Source: SZUA-430 sp964638635 (lineage in GTDB: Bacteria > Pseudomonadota > Alphaproteobacteria > Micropepsales > Micropepsaceae). Taken from it: a stretch of 64,000 nt of DNA. Below, piece by piece: positions 19,301 through 26,819 of this stretch. Below the pieces are notes generated by a model. It saw nothing but the letters and a program-made list of their open reading frames with translations, was not told the origin of the DNA and searched no databases. Within the stretch, counting starts at the first letter, position 1. Each line of letters opens with the position of its first letter. The DNA is taken from positions 16,092 to 80,091 of the forward strand of contig CAZXAQ010000009.1 in assembly GCA_964638635.1 (NCBI GenBank). Reading direction: 5' to 3'. A program made the translations under genes and the position numbers.

Positions 19301-20001
19301 GCGCCGCCGAGCGGCTTCGCGACTTTGTCGACATAGCGGCGCAGCACCGGCGAGAGATACGCGTCGGCGACGGTGGTGTGGCCGCGGCTGACGTATTTCA
19401 TCAACGGGCTCACCTCGTGGCTCACCGAAATTTGCGTGAAGCCGAGACGCTTGGCGATGGCGGCGACATCGCGCTCGTGCGCGGTGTGGCGGTAGCCGTG
19501 TAGAAGCACGATGGCGCACGACTCGAAGCCTTGGTCGCGCGCGGCTTTGAGATCGCGTTCCGCTTGCGCGCGGTCGAGCGGCGTCAGAACGGCGCCGTCC
19601 GCGGCGACGCGCTCATCGATTTCGATCACGTTTTCGTAAAGCGGGGCTGGGAGATCGATGCGGCGGACGAAGAGCTTCGGGCGGTGTTGGTAGCCGATGC
19701 GCAGTTGGTCGCGCAGGCCGCGCGTCGTCACCAAGACGGTGCGCGCGCCTTTGCGTTCGAGCAGCGCGTTCGTCGCGACCGTCGTTCCCATGTGGACTTC
19801 GGCGATTTTTGCGTCGGGAAGAGGCGCTTCTTGCGCGAGGCCCAGCAAACGCCTAATTCCTTCAATCGCCGCGTCGTCGTAATGTTCGGCGCTTTCGGAG
19901 AGAAGTTTGGTGGCGCGCAACTGGCCGTCGGGGCCCAACGCTACGAGATCGGTGAACGTGCCGCCGCGGTCGATCCAAATGTGCCAGGCGCGTTGCGTCA
20001 T
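16375..20001 (-). CDS. 5-oxoprolinase / hydantoinase A-B fusion, ATP-dependent
   Basis: 1208 residues. An N-terminal HyuA-like domain (IDRGGTFTDLVALGPDG at about 10-26, GGTSTDVSRFDGTYE) is fused to a C-terminal HyuB-like domain (ADPVRLEIFNALFMSIAEQMGV, VNIKERLDFSCAIFD, HADIGGISPGSMPP, and the glycine-rich end GDVFVIETPGGGGYG). This architecture hydrolyses 5-oxo-L-proline to glutamate with ATP, completing glutathione turnover; N-methylhydantoinase-type activity is the alternative. Residues about 672-693, exactly between the two domains, are encoded by a perfect hairpin repeat (17925-17986) that keeps the frame open. Confidence 0.9.
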   Translation of the reverse strand: MTQRAWHIWIDRGGTFTDLVALGPDGQLRATKLLSESAEHYDDAAIEGIRRLLGLAQEAPLPDAKIAEVHMGTTVATNALLERKGARTVLVTTRGLRDQLRIGYQHRPKLFVRRIDLPAPLYENVIEIDERVAADGAVLTPLDRAQAERDLKAARDQGFESCAIVLLHGYRHTAHERDVAAIAKRLGFTQISVSHEVSPLMKYVSRGHTTVADAYLSPVLRRYVDKVAKPLGGAAHDGRLRFMRSSGALADANHFSGKDALLSGPAGGVIGMAETAKAAGFAKVIGFDMGGTSTDVSRFDGTYERIFENELNGIRLRAPMLAVHTVAAGGGSILFYENARMRVGPESAGANPGPACYRKGGPLTVTDANVMTGRIAPAYFPSVFGPNADQPIDPGVVADKFHALARDLKTSPQEAADGFLKIAVANMAEAIKRISIAQGADVTGYALQCFGGAGAQLACRVADALGMKTIMIHPLAGVLSAFGMGFAQTQARREKAIERPLESGVMAMLGDETAKLATAAANEVAAQGFAPASITTNATIHLRYQGTDTALAVPFGTESEIEAHFAEAHRARFGFWDQDRQLIVESIAVDAAAQAPPPTLPRIDANRTGPLQAHATTTFLADGQSHTAPIYLREHLNPGDKIAGPALIIEPNSTIVIDPNWQAEYRSDGNLVLGAPASGRLLQVPAGGRRSQADPVRLEIFNALFMSIAEQMGVVLEKTASSVNIKERLDFSCAIFDAAGSLIANAPHMPVHLGSMGESVRAVLTRHAGGMSPGDAFALNAPYAGGTHLPDITVVMPVFLNDEPLPAFYVASRGHHADIGGISPGSMPPNSTSVDEEGVLFQGERIMRGGKFDDRRVNDILGSGPYPARNPSQNVADLKAQIAACVKGAEELKNLCTTQGRDVVASYMGHVQDNAEEQVRRVIGALDDSAFEHEMDDGAIIRVKVTVDRERRSATIDFTGTSPQRPTNFNAPRSVTTAAVLYVFRCLIDSDISLNAGCLRPLDIIVPDHSLLNPSYPAAVVAGNVETSQAVTDALFGALGIIAASQGTMNNFTFGNARHQYYETICGGAGAGPTFDGASAVHTHMTNSRLTDPEVLEWRYPVLLRRFAIRKDSGGAGAHKGGDGTIREIEFREAMEAGILSTRRRIAPFGIKGGADAKPGRNAIKRKHGKVEDLPGCAVAAVEPGDVFVIETPGGGGYGSTRREQGQE
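17925..17986. repeat. Perfect 62-bp hairpin repeat inserted in frame within the 5-oxoprolinase gene
   Basis: Two 25-bp arms (17925-17949 and 17962-17986, beginning CCTGGGAGCGCCGGCCTCC) are exact reverse complements around a 12-nt loop. The hairpin encodes roughly GAPASGRLLQVPAGGRRSQ between the HyuA and HyuB domains, a segment absent from the family pattern on either side. The GGGAGCGC ends match the repeats at 54970-55185 and 58000-58104. Confidence 0.9.
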
Positions 20002-20052
20002 ATGTTCGCCTCAATCGAATTCGATGAAGCGTCACTGTAGAATGGGCTGATC

Positions 20053-20838
20053 ATGTCGATTTGGGGCAAAATTGGTGGTGCGGCCGCGGGCTTCTTCACG
20101 CTGGGCGGGCCGATTGGCGCGTTGTTGGGTGCGGTTGCGGGGCATGTGCTCATTGACCGCGAGGGCCGGCGGCGCCGCGATGACGACAGGAAGGACGACC
20201 GCAAGGACGACCGCGACGAACGGGATGATCGCACCATCCGCGAGCGCGACCAGGTTGCGTTCACGATCGGCGTGATTGCGCTCGCCGCGAAGCTGGCCAA
20301 GGCCGACGGCACGGTCACGCGTGACGAGGTCGAAATCTTCAAGCGGGTGTTTCCTGTGCCGCGCGAGGAGGAGGCCAATGTGGGGCATTTGTTCAATCTC
20401 GCCAAGCAGGACGTTGCGGGGTTCGATTCGTACGCGAAGCAATTGGCGTCGTTGTTTAGGTCGAAGCCCGGCGTGTTGGAGGACTTGCTCGACAGCTTGT
20501 TCCTGGTCGCCAAGGCCGACAACAGGCTGCATCCGGGCGAGCTCGAGTACCTGAAACATGTGGCGCAGATTTTCGGGTTTACGAGTGCCCAATTCGAACG
20601 CATTCGTGCCTCGCATTTCGGGCCGGATCGCGAGGATCCTTACGTTATCTTGGGTGTCGATCGATCGTCGTCGGATGAGGATTTGAAGCGCGCGTACCAT
20701 GCTCTGGTGCGCGAGAACCATCCGGACAGTCTGATCGCGCGCGGCGTGCCGGAGGAGTTCGTGCGGCTGGCGACGGAGAAGCTCGCGTCGATCAACGGGG
20801 CCTACGATGTCATCAAGAAGGAACGCGGGATCAACTGA
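20053..20838 (+). CDS. DjlA-like co-chaperone (TerB domain plus C-terminal J domain)
   Basis: 261 residues. There is a glycine-rich hydrophobic N terminus (GAAAGFFTLGGPIGALLGAVAG) and a highly charged Arg/Asp stretch (36-66). A TerB-like helical domain follows (about 68-175, with KLAKADGTVTRDE and LVAKADNRLHPGE), then a C-terminal J domain with HPD at 223-225. J domains stimulate DnaK ATPase. DjlA is an inner-membrane-anchored DnaK partner, and here the N terminus may serve as the anchor. The stop overlaps the next ATG by one base (TGATG). The DjlA-thioesterase-AmpD block leads towards rnpB and the dcw cluster. Confidence 0.85.
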   Translation: MSIWGKIGGAAAGFFTLGGPIGALLGAVAGHVLIDREGRRRRDDDRKDDRKDDRDERDDRTIRERDQVAFTIGVIALAAKLAKADGTVTRDEVEIFKRVFPVPREEEANVGHLFNLAKQDVAGFDSYAKQLASLFRSKPGVLEDLLDSLFLVAKADNRLHPGELEYLKHVAQIFGFTSAQFERIRASHFGPDREDPYVILGVDRSSSDEDLKRAYHALVRENHPDSLIARGVPEEFVRLATEKLASINGAYDVIKKERGIN

Positions 20839-21221
20839 TGGAAACGAACTCGCCCGCGGTCGAAACGCTCGGCAAGACGACGTTGGAGACGGACGCCGCA
20901 CGCGGCTATGTGAAGGCGTCGTTCGTGGCAGGCGAGAATTTCGTCAACCGCGGCGGGCGCGTCTTCGGCGGGTTTCTGGCGGCAATGTTGGACTCGCTGT
21001 GCGGGCATGCGGTTCGCACGACACATCGCGAGCCGAACACGCCGCAGGTGACGCTGGAGCTCAAGACCTCGTTCATCGGGCGCGCGGATGTCGGCACCTT
21101 GATCGGCGAGGGCTGGGTCCGCCATCGCGGCAAGTCGATCGCATTTGCGGAAGCGGAGTTGCGCAACGAAGCGGGCGAGGTGGTTGCGCGGGGCAGTGCC
21201 ACGCTGAAGGTGGGCGCATGA
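20838..21221 (+). CDS. PaaI-type hotdog-fold thioesterase
   Basis: 127 residues forming a single hotdog domain: NRGGRVFGGFLAAMLDSLCGHAV (the N..GG..GG helix region), TPQVTLELKTSFIGRADVG, and AEAELRNEAGEVVARGSATLKVG. Members hydrolyse acyl-CoA thioesters; the substrate cannot be read from sequence. It is coupled on both sides: its ATG overlaps the djlA-like stop, and its stop overlaps the amidase ATG. Confidence 0.85.
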   Translation: METNSPAVETLGKTTLETDAARGYVKASFVAGENFVNRGGRVFGGFLAAMLDSLCGHAVRTTHREPNTPQVTLELKTSFIGRADVGTLIGEGWVRHRGKSIAFAEAELRNEAGEVVARGSATLKVGA

Positions 21222-21952
21222 AGATCATCGAACGGCCTTCGCCGAACTTCAACGAGCGCGTCGGCGAGGGCGTGCCCGACATTCTGATCATGCATTACAC
21301 CGGCATGCAGACCTGCGAGGCGGCGGTGACGCGGTTGACCGATCCGGTGGCGCGGGTGAGTTCGCACTACACGGTCGACGAGGACGGCACGATCTATCGC
21401 CACGTCGCGGAGGAGATGCGGGCTTGGCATGCGGGTGTGTCGCACTGGCGGGGCGCGACGGACATCAACTCGCGTTCGGTCGGGATCGAGATCGTCAACC
21501 CGGGGCATGAGTTCGGCTATCGCGCGTTTCCGGATGTGCAGATCGACGCCGTCATCCGCTTGAGTCAGGGCATCGTTTCGCGACACGCGATTCCGGCACG
21601 CAACGTGATCGGGCATTCCGACATCGCGCCGGGGCGCAAGACCGACCCGGGTGAGCTGTTTCCGTGGAAGCAGTTTGCGGACGCGGGGCTTGGGGTTTGG
21701 GTTGAGCCGAAGGCGGGGCGCGAGGCGTCGCTGGCGCGCCCCGACTCCGGGGCGCGGGTGGGCGAGTTGCAGATGTTGCTCGTGCGCTATGGTTACGGAC
21801 TTGAGGTCACGAGCGTGTACGACGAGCCCACCGAAATCGTGGTGAGCGCGTTTCAGCGGCATTTCCGGCCCGCGCGGTTCGACGGCGTTGCCGACGCCGA
21901 GACGCTTGCGATCTTGCGTGCGCTGAATGACACGCTTGACGCGGTCGACTGA
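21218..21952 (+). CDS. N-acetylmuramoyl-L-alanine amidase (AmpD/AmiD family)
   Basis: 244 residues. The Amidase_2 domain (about 20-150) carries the zinc ligands His26 (LIMHYTGM), His133 (IGHSDIAPGRKTDPG) and Asp143. A C-terminal peptidoglycan-binding domain (about 180-240, VGELQMLLVRYGYGL) follows. No signal peptide is visible, which favours a cytoplasmic recycling amidase cleaving anhydromuropeptides. The ATG at 21218 overlaps the thioesterase stop (ATGA); an in-frame extension to 20807 would lie wholly inside neighbouring genes. Confidence 0.88.
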   Translation: MKIIERPSPNFNERVGEGVPDILIMHYTGMQTCEAAVTRLTDPVARVSSHYTVDEDGTIYRHVAEEMRAWHAGVSHWRGATDINSRSVGIEIVNPGHEFGYRAFPDVQIDAVIRLSQGIVSRHAIPARNVIGHSDIAPGRKTDPGELFPWKQFADAGLGVWVEPKAGREASLARPDSGARVGELQMLLVRYGYGLEVTSVYDEPTEIVVSAFQRHFRPARFDGVADAETLAILRALNDTLDAVD

Positions 21953-21954
21953 GT

Positions 21955-22848
21955 TCAGTTTTTGCCGGTGAGCTTTCGCAGCGTGTCGCCGTAGCTGCGT
22001 CCGACGGGTACTTGCGGTCCGCTCGTCAGTTCGATGGTCCAGCCGCGCGGCGGGCGGCGATGGACGTGGCGCACGTGGTTCGTGTTCACGACGACCGAGC
22101 GATGAACTTGAACGAACGACTGCGGGTCGAGACGGGCGATCAGGTTTTGCAGCGTGGCGCGGATCAGGTGTTCCGTGCCATCGCCTGCACGGATGCGGAC
22201 GTAGTCACGTTCGGCCGTGAGGCTCACGATGTCTTCAACCGGAAGCCTGGCGGCGCCGTTCCGTTTTGGGACCCAGATGCCGGCTAGGGTGTCGGTTGCG
22301 GTCCGTTCGTTCGCGGCGCTCGCCAGTTCATCGGCGCGGGCCTGTGCGGCGGCGGCTTCGGCGCGGCTTGCGTGCAGGCGACCGGCGTAGGCGAGTGTGA
22401 GCCAGCCGGCCGACCACGCCAAGAACACGAACGCCATGCTCATCGTGTTCTGATAGGGCCAGCTTGGAATTGCGGTGCCTTCCGGGCTTATCAGCCGGAA
22501 CGCCGCGCCGAAGAGCGGGTAGATGGCGAGGCGCGTGCATGCGGTCCATAGAATCGCCGCGGCACAGCTCGTCAGGAAGACTGTGGCAATGCCGTAGCGC
22601 CACGGCAGGGCTTTGAGCCGAACGAAGCTTGCCTCCAGGCCCCAACAAATCGCGCCGCCGGTTAGCCCCGCGAATGCAAACGCAGCCGTCCGGCACAGTG
22701 TTGCCATGGTGAGTGTCGAGCCGAGGGCATCATTGGCTGCGACCGCCGCGACATAGGCTGTCCAAATGACGGCGGTCAGCGCGATGACTTGGGAGCGATC
22801 GGGCTCTTCGATTGCGAACAAGCCTTGGGGTGAAGCGGGCTCTGCCAT
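21955..22848 (-). CDS. LytTR-domain membrane-bound transcriptional regulator
   Basis: 297 residues from the ATG at 22848. Four or so hydrophobic helices (about 20-150) are followed by a coiled, alanine-rich linker and a C-terminal LytTR DNA-binding domain: RLPVEDIVSLTAERDYVRIRAG, LIRATLQNLIARLDPQSFVQVHRSVVVNTNHV, PVGRSYGDTLRK. LytTR proteins with an N-terminal membrane domain probably sense membrane or extracellular signals directly. A TTG 28 codons upstream (22932) is an alternative start but has no ribosome site. It converges on ampD, with stop codons 2 bp apart. Confidence 0.82.
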   Translation of the reverse strand: MAEPASPQGLFAIEEPDRSQVIALTAVIWTAYVAAVAANDALGSTLTMATLCRTAAFAFAGLTGGAICWGLEASFVRLKALPWRYGIATVFLTSCAAAILWTACTRLAIYPLFGAAFRLISPEGTAIPSWPYQNTMSMAFVFLAWSAGWLTLAYAGRLHASRAEAAAAQARADELASAANERTATDTLAGIWVPKRNGAARLPVEDIVSLTAERDYVRIRAGDGTEHLIRATLQNLIARLDPQSFVQVHRSVVVNTNHVRHVHRRPPRGWTIELTSGPQVPVGRSYGDTLRKLTGKN

Positions 22849-22943
22849 TTCGTCCACATCATATGCGCCGTTGGTCGCAAGTGCGTTGTCGGGCGCGAAG
22901 CCATTGCGCCAGATTTCGCCCGTCTCGATCAAGAGGTGCTTGC

Positions 22944-23117
22944 ATGTTCGGTATGACGAGGACGGGGGCGGCCATTGGCGTTGTCATGGCGGCGATTGGC
23001 GCGACCTATTTGACGCTCAATCACGGGCCTGAGATTGGCGCGCCGGTCGGCATTGCCATTGGACTGGTCGTTGCTGTGCTGACCAGCGCGCTTACCCGCG
23101 GCGGCAAGGGCGGTTAA
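22944..23117 (+). CDS. Small two-helix membrane protein
   Basis: 57 residues with two hydrophobic segments (about 8-24 and 33-50) and a basic C-terminal tail (TRGGKGG). AGAGGTG lies 8-10 nt before the ATG. It is divergent from the LytTR regulator and ends 46 bp before rnpB. No family is recognised; the size and composition suit a membrane microprotein. Confidence 0.6.
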   Translation: MFGMTRTGAAIGVVMAAIGATYLTLNHGPEIGAPVGIAIGLVVAVLTSALTRGGKGG

Positions 23118-23163
23118 TCGCCGCAACTTGACGGCGCGGCCACACAACGCCACTTTCCGCGCC

Positions 23164-23524
<361 letters not shown>

Positions 23525-23548
23525 ATTCTCCCTCTCACTTGGCGATGC

Positions 23549-23665
23549 TTGCAGCAAGACAACTACAAAACAGGCGCTACGCCGCTACATCGGCTGACTT
23601 GCGCGAAAAACGGCGCTACACGCGTGCTACATCGCTGCTACTTGTAGCGGCATCAATTGGTTTCT
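23549..23665. repeat. 117-bp degenerate direct repeat, copy 1
   Basis: Starts TTGCAGCAAGACAAC and ends GGCATCAATTGGTTTCT. It aligns without gaps to 23864-23980; many differences are GCTAC versus GTTAC, which are C/T changes. Short open frames across it are not convincing genes. Confidence 0.75.
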
Positions 23666-23682
23666 CGTGCACTCCTTCCTCT

Positions 23683-23830
23683 GCCGGGCCTGACCCGGCC
23701 ACCCAGGGTCGCCGCGACGGCGTCAAAAGGATTCACCACAAAGCCACGAAGCACACCAAGACGCTTCGTGCCCATCCTGGCGGTGCTTGAGCGTGCTCCT
23801 CTGGGTGGCCGGGTCAAGCCCGGCCATGAC
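23683..23830. repeat. REP-like inverted repeat, family 2, copy 1 (imperfect)
   Basis: Left arm GCCGGGCCTGACCCGGCCACCCAG (23683-23706) and right arm beginning CTGGGTGGCCGGGTC (from 23801) ending ATGAC. The left arm is truncated relative to copy 3 at 41087-41205, and the spacer is longer. It lies between the two 117-bp direct repeats. Confidence 0.8.
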
Positions 23831-23863
23831 GAGTTTTTTAAAGTGACGCCTCAGATCGCGTCG

Positions 23864-23980
23864 TTGCAGCAAAACACGTCGAAAACTGACGTTACGGCGT
23901 TACATTGGCTCAAACGCGCCAAGAATGGCGTTACCTACGTGTTACATCGGTGTTACTTGTAACGGCATCAGTTGGTTTCT
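23864..23980. repeat. 117-bp degenerate direct repeat, copy 2
   Basis: Starts TTGCAGCAAAACACG and ends GGCATCAGTTGGTTTCT; same length and register as copy 1. Together they bracket a 198-bp segment holding a REP-like element in the 620-bp gene-free stretch after rnpB. Confidence 0.75.
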
Positions 23981-24145
23981 TGTAGCGGCCCACGCCGCCG
24001 TGTTGCGCGCGAGAGGGTTCGCGCGGGTGTTACAGGGATCAACAGGTTCAAGTCGCAGCCGCGCACAGATGTGCGGGAACGTGAGGGCTTCAGCCCAACA
24101 CGGATTATTGGAACATAAATAGAACATTTGGGCACGGTTGTCAAT
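23981..24145. other. Gene-free tail of the rnpB-downstream region
   Basis: No gene, RNA or clear terminator seen. Locally lower GC near 24100-24130. Confidence 0.4.
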
Positions 24146-24484
24146 CTACGTGTCGTCGTCTTCCGCCAGAAACGCGCCCAGCCGGTCGAGGTTTTGTTCC
24201 CAGGTCGCGCGGTGGTGGACGATCCACGCTTCGAGCGTGTTCAATCCTTCCGGTTCGAAGCTGCAGGTTCGCACACGGCCGACCTTGCGGGTTGCGACGA
24301 GCCGGCATTCTTCGAGCACGTTGAGGTGTTGGCCGACGGCGGTCAGCGTGATGTTCAGCGTGCGGGCCAGGTCGGAGACGGTGGACGGCCGTTTGCAAAG
24401 GCCGCGGATGAGCGCGCGGCGGGTGGGGTCGCCCAGTGCGTCCAGCAGGCGCTCAGCCTTCAAGCGTTCGGTGCGAGCGGTCAT
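24146..24484 (-). CDS. ArsR-family transcriptional regulator
   Basis: 112 residues comprising one winged-helix domain: LLDALGDPTRRALIRGLCKRPSTVSDLARTLNITLTAVGQHLNVLEECRLV. It then has a short acidic C terminus (AEDDDT). No CVC metal motif is present. It starts 3 bp after the SRPBCC gene on the same strand. ArsR-SRPBCC pairs are a common two-gene module in which the regulator controls its partner; the ligand is not predictable. Confidence 0.85.
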   Translation of the reverse strand: MTARTERLKAERLLDALGDPTRRALIRGLCKRPSTVSDLARTLNITLTAVGQHLNVLEECRLVATRKVGRVRTCSFEPEGLNTLEAWIVHHRATWEQNLDRLGAFLAEDDDT

Positions 24485-24487
24485 CGG

Positions 24488-24952
24488 CTAGCTCAACGCC
24501 GCCGCCACCGCGTCGAGCAGCGCGCGCCACCCCATCTCGCGCATCTGCGGGCCGTCGGCGCCTTCGAAATAGGCGGCTTGGTGCGTGAACGTGAGCGCGC
24601 AGCCGTTGCCGTCGGCGTGAAACTCGGCCGTGATTAAGGCGCAGGAGATGCGGTTGTCGCCGACGTCCAGCGTTTGGGTGAAGACGATGCGCTTGGCCTC
24701 GACGATGTCCTCGAACGTGTGCGACCAGGTCAGCAGGGCGCCCGCGATCGGTGTGCCCGGCTTCATCTTGCCGACCAGGATTTCCCGGCCGCCGCGCGCG
24801 AAGTCGAGGTCGTAACTGACGACATCGTGCGCGCCGCCTTGAGCGTACCAGCGCCGCTTCTTCTCCGGCGTGGCGAACGCGGCGAAGACCTTTTGCGGCG
24901 GTTGAGGGTAGGCGCGGTGCAGCACGAACGTGTTGTGCGTCACTTCCGGCAT
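24488..24952 (-). CDS. SRPBCC/AHSA1-family protein
   Basis: 154 residues forming a START-like fold: TFVLHRAYPQPPQKVFAAFATPEKKRRWYAQGG, then EVLVGKMKPG-like strands and the C-terminal helix MREMGWRALLDAVAAAL. Family members bind hydrophobic ligands in a central cavity. The ATG at 24952 has GGAG about 10 nt upstream; longer starts at 24967 and 25012 are open. It is cotranscribed with the ArsR-type regulator. Confidence 0.8.
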   Translation of the reverse strand: MPEVTHNTFVLHRAYPQPPQKVFAAFATPEKKRRWYAQGGAHDVVSYDLDFARGGREILVGKMKPGTPIAGALLTWSHTFEDIVEAKRIVFTQTLDVGDNRISCALITAEFHADGNGCALTFTHQAAYFEGADGPQMREMGWRALLDAVAAALS

Positions 24953-25042
24953 GTTCGCGAACTCCATTGGTGAAGTGTTCGCTTCAGTAATGCACGCCGG
25001 ACTGTTAGTCAAGTATGTACTTCAGTGTTGAGGTTGTTCGGC

Positions 25043-25636
25043 CTATGCCGGGGCATCGGCGAGCCGCCGGGCGCGCCGCTGCGCGATCCAGGCACTCCAG
25101 CGCCAGACGGTGACGCGCAGGCCGAAGTAGAGGATCATGAGCAGGGCGAAGGCCAGCCACCAGGCGTGCGCGGCGCCGATGAGTTGCGGGCGGCCGTATT
25201 GGTCCATGCCGCCGGAAGCAGCGAGGTCGCGGAAGACGTCGACGCGCGCGAAGATCTCGTTGATGCCGCCGGCGAGCAGCATGTAGTACGAGAGCACCAT
25301 CATCATCGGATGGACATAGGACCAGAAGGCTCTGTTCTGGCGGGTTGCCGCGAACCAGCCGATTGCGATGAACACGAGCGTCACGACGGCAAACCAGTGG
25401 AACAGGCCGAACGTGCCCGGGCCCGCTTTGAACGGCTGAAAGCTCGCGATGTCGAATTTGTAGATCGCGAACGCCGAGATATTGAGCACGATCATCGAGA
25501 GCATATAGGCCGTGCCGACCGTGCGGTGGCCGGGGGTGCCTTTGCGCATCACCAGGTTCCAGGCGCCGGCGGCGAGCGCGATCAAGCAGGCGAGGGCGTG
25601 GACCACGCCGATGGGGAGGAGGTCTGAGACGTGCAT
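25043..25636 (-). CDS. DUF2306-family membrane protein
   Basis: 197 residues with about five hydrophobic helices. The pattern GTPGHRTVGTAYMLSMIVLNISAFAIY..FHWFAVVTLVFIAIGWFA..SYVHPMMMVLSYYMLLAGGINE, with its conserved histidines, matches DUF2306 proteins. Their function is unknown, though the histidines could bind heme. It stands alone behind a promoter containing an inverted repeat (25664-25692), so it is probably controlled by a repressor encoded elsewhere. Confidence 0.8.
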   Translation of the reverse strand: MHVSDLLPIGVVHALACLIALAAGAWNLVMRKGTPGHRTVGTAYMLSMIVLNISAFAIYKFDIASFQPFKAGPGTFGLFHWFAVVTLVFIAIGWFAATRQNRAFWSYVHPMMMVLSYYMLLAGGINEIFARVDVFRDLAASGGMDQYGRPQLIGAAHAWWLAFALLMILYFGLRVTVWRWSAWIAQRRARRLADAPA

Positions 25637-25663
25637 GGGTTTGTCACCTGGCTTATTCAGATA

Positions 25664-25692
25664 ACTCTATTGTATAGAGTAATCTGAGTCAA
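25664..25692 (-). promoter_or_regulatory. Promoter with a -10-overlapping inverted repeat upstream of the DUF2306 gene
   Basis: On the minus strand, TTGACT (25687-25692) and TAGAGT (25664-25669) are separated by 17 bp, a normal sigma-70 spacing. The 7-bp arms ACTCTAT and ATAGAGT with a 3-nt centre (25664-25680) overlap the -10 box, where a repressor would block RNA polymerase. The start codon is 28 bp downstream. Confidence 0.6.
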
Positions 25693-25786
25693 GAGCGCTT
25701 TGGCGATCCGTGGGTGGCCGAATTTCTGGGAATGTCGCGAGGCGCTGGAGCGCGAGCAATCAACTCACCTCATGCCCCTACGGATC

Positions 25787-25895
25787 GTCATGGCCGGTCT
25801 TGAACCGGCCACCCAGGGTTCGTCGAGTGGAGCGGTGGAGCGGTGGAACGGTTTGCGCGTTGACTCTGGGTGGCCGGCTCAAGGCCGGACATGAC
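25787..25895. repeat. REP-like inverted repeat, family 2, copy 2
   Basis: Left arm GTCATGGCCGGTCTTGAACC.. (25787-25816) and right arm CTGGGTGGCCGGCTCAAGGC..(25866-25895), 30 bp each with one or two mismatches and a 49-bp spacer. Same family and nearly the same size as 41087-41205. Confidence 0.88.
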
Positions 25896-25948
25896 GAACA
25901 TGTTGGGGGCAGACTGCGGTCGGTTGGTGGCAGCGGGCTTCGTTTGGC

Positions 25949-26302
25949 TTACCGCGATGCGCGCGAGAGGAGACGCTGCGCCCAGTGCGTTGCGCGGTTT
26001 GTTCCTGCTGCAGCCAGCGTTGCGAGGAGTAGTGCAGCTATGCCGATCGACGCTGTCATGGCGATCGCTTCGACACTTGGCACGCCGGCTTCGGGCGGCG
26101 TGAGCATCTGGGCGGCGAGTCCGATGCCGATGCTTGCCGCAATCCACACGGCGGTGCGTTCCGCCATTGCACGTCGGCGTGCGCGTTCGCAGATGCGCTG
26201 TAAGACGCGTAGGCGAAACGTGGGGTCGGCCGTTGTGGCCGTGCCCTCGAGGGCTGCGCGTAGTTCTGCGTCACGCATCGTGGTCTGGTCCGCCGCTGTC
26301 AT
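25949..26302 (-). CDS. Small two-helix membrane protein, putative anti-sigma factor
   Basis: 117 residues. A soluble N terminus (about 1-48) is followed by two hydrophobic helices (about 50-68 and 78-100) and a basic tail. It overlaps the 3' end of the ECF sigma gene by 32 bp on the same strand, the usual place for a membrane anti-sigma factor. No zinc HxxxCxxC motif is present, so the assignment rests on position and topology only. Confidence 0.6.
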   Translation of the reverse strand: MTAADQTTMRDAELRAALEGTATTADPTFRLRVLQRICERARRRAMAERTAVWIAASIGIGLAAQMLTPPEAGVPSVEAIAMTASIGIAALLLATLAAAGTNRATHWAQRLLSRASR

Positions 26303-26819
26303 CGTCTCCCAACACTTGCCGCAGCTTCGCGCGGCCGCGCGCGACGTGCGATTTTACCGTGCCGATGGGCATTTGTAACGCTGCGGCCGCTTCTTCGTGG
26401 CTGAATTCGGCGCCGAGGCAGAGGGCGACGGCTGCGCGCTGCGCGTCGGGCAGTGTTTCCATCGCTTGGCGCAGGGCGAGTTTCAGATCTGTATCGACGG
26501 TGCCGGGCGACGTCGTCTCGGCGTAGATTTGGTCGCGGGCGCGGGCGCGAAACCATGCGCGGGTCTGGTCGCGCCAGACGCGATAGGCGATGCCGCAGAC
26601 GAACGTGCGAAACCGTGCGCGCCCATCGAAGCGTGCCAGCGCTTCGAACGCGCGGACGAAGGCTTCCTGTGCGATGTCCTCGGCGTCGCTCGCGTTGCGC
26701 ATCAGGCGGCGCAGAAAGCCTCGGACAGCGATTTGATGCGCGTCGACCAGGCGGGCGAAGGCGCGCATGTCGCCGGAGCGCGCTGCTGTGATCAACTGCG
26801 CCTCCTCATCGTCCGTCAC
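26271..26819 (-). CDS. ECF-family RNA polymerase sigma factor
   Basis: 182 residues with sigma region 2 (ARSGDMRAFARLVDAHQIAV..NASDAEDIAQEAFVRAFEAL..ARFRTFVCGIAYRVWRD) and region 4 (LPDAQRAAVALCLGAEFSHEEAAAALQMPIGTVKSHVARGRAKLRQVL). It directs RNA polymerase to alternative promoters. It is the middle gene of a three-gene overlapping unit: the upstream membrane protein overlaps it by 4 bases and the putative anti-sigma by 32. Confidence 0.92.
   Translation of the reverse strand: MTDDEEAQLITAARSGDMRAFARLVDAHQIAVRGFLRRLMRNASDAEDIAQEAFVRAFEALARFDGRARFRTFVCGIAYRVWRDQTRAWFRARARDQIYAETTSPGTVDTDLKLALRQAMETLPDAQRAAVALCLGAEFSHEEAAAALQMPIGTVKSHVARGRAKLRQVLGDDDSGGPDHDA

Noticed and set aside
18220..19503. 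A 427-codon open frame antisense to the 5-oxoprolinase gene
   Set aside because: It is a GC-rich antisense shadow of a clearly conserved gene, with Arg/Ala/Gly-rich low-complexity product and no family features.
23549..23980. CRISPR array
   Set aside because: Only two copies, 117 bp each, degenerate and 198 bp apart; not the short, regular repeats and spacers of CRISPR.
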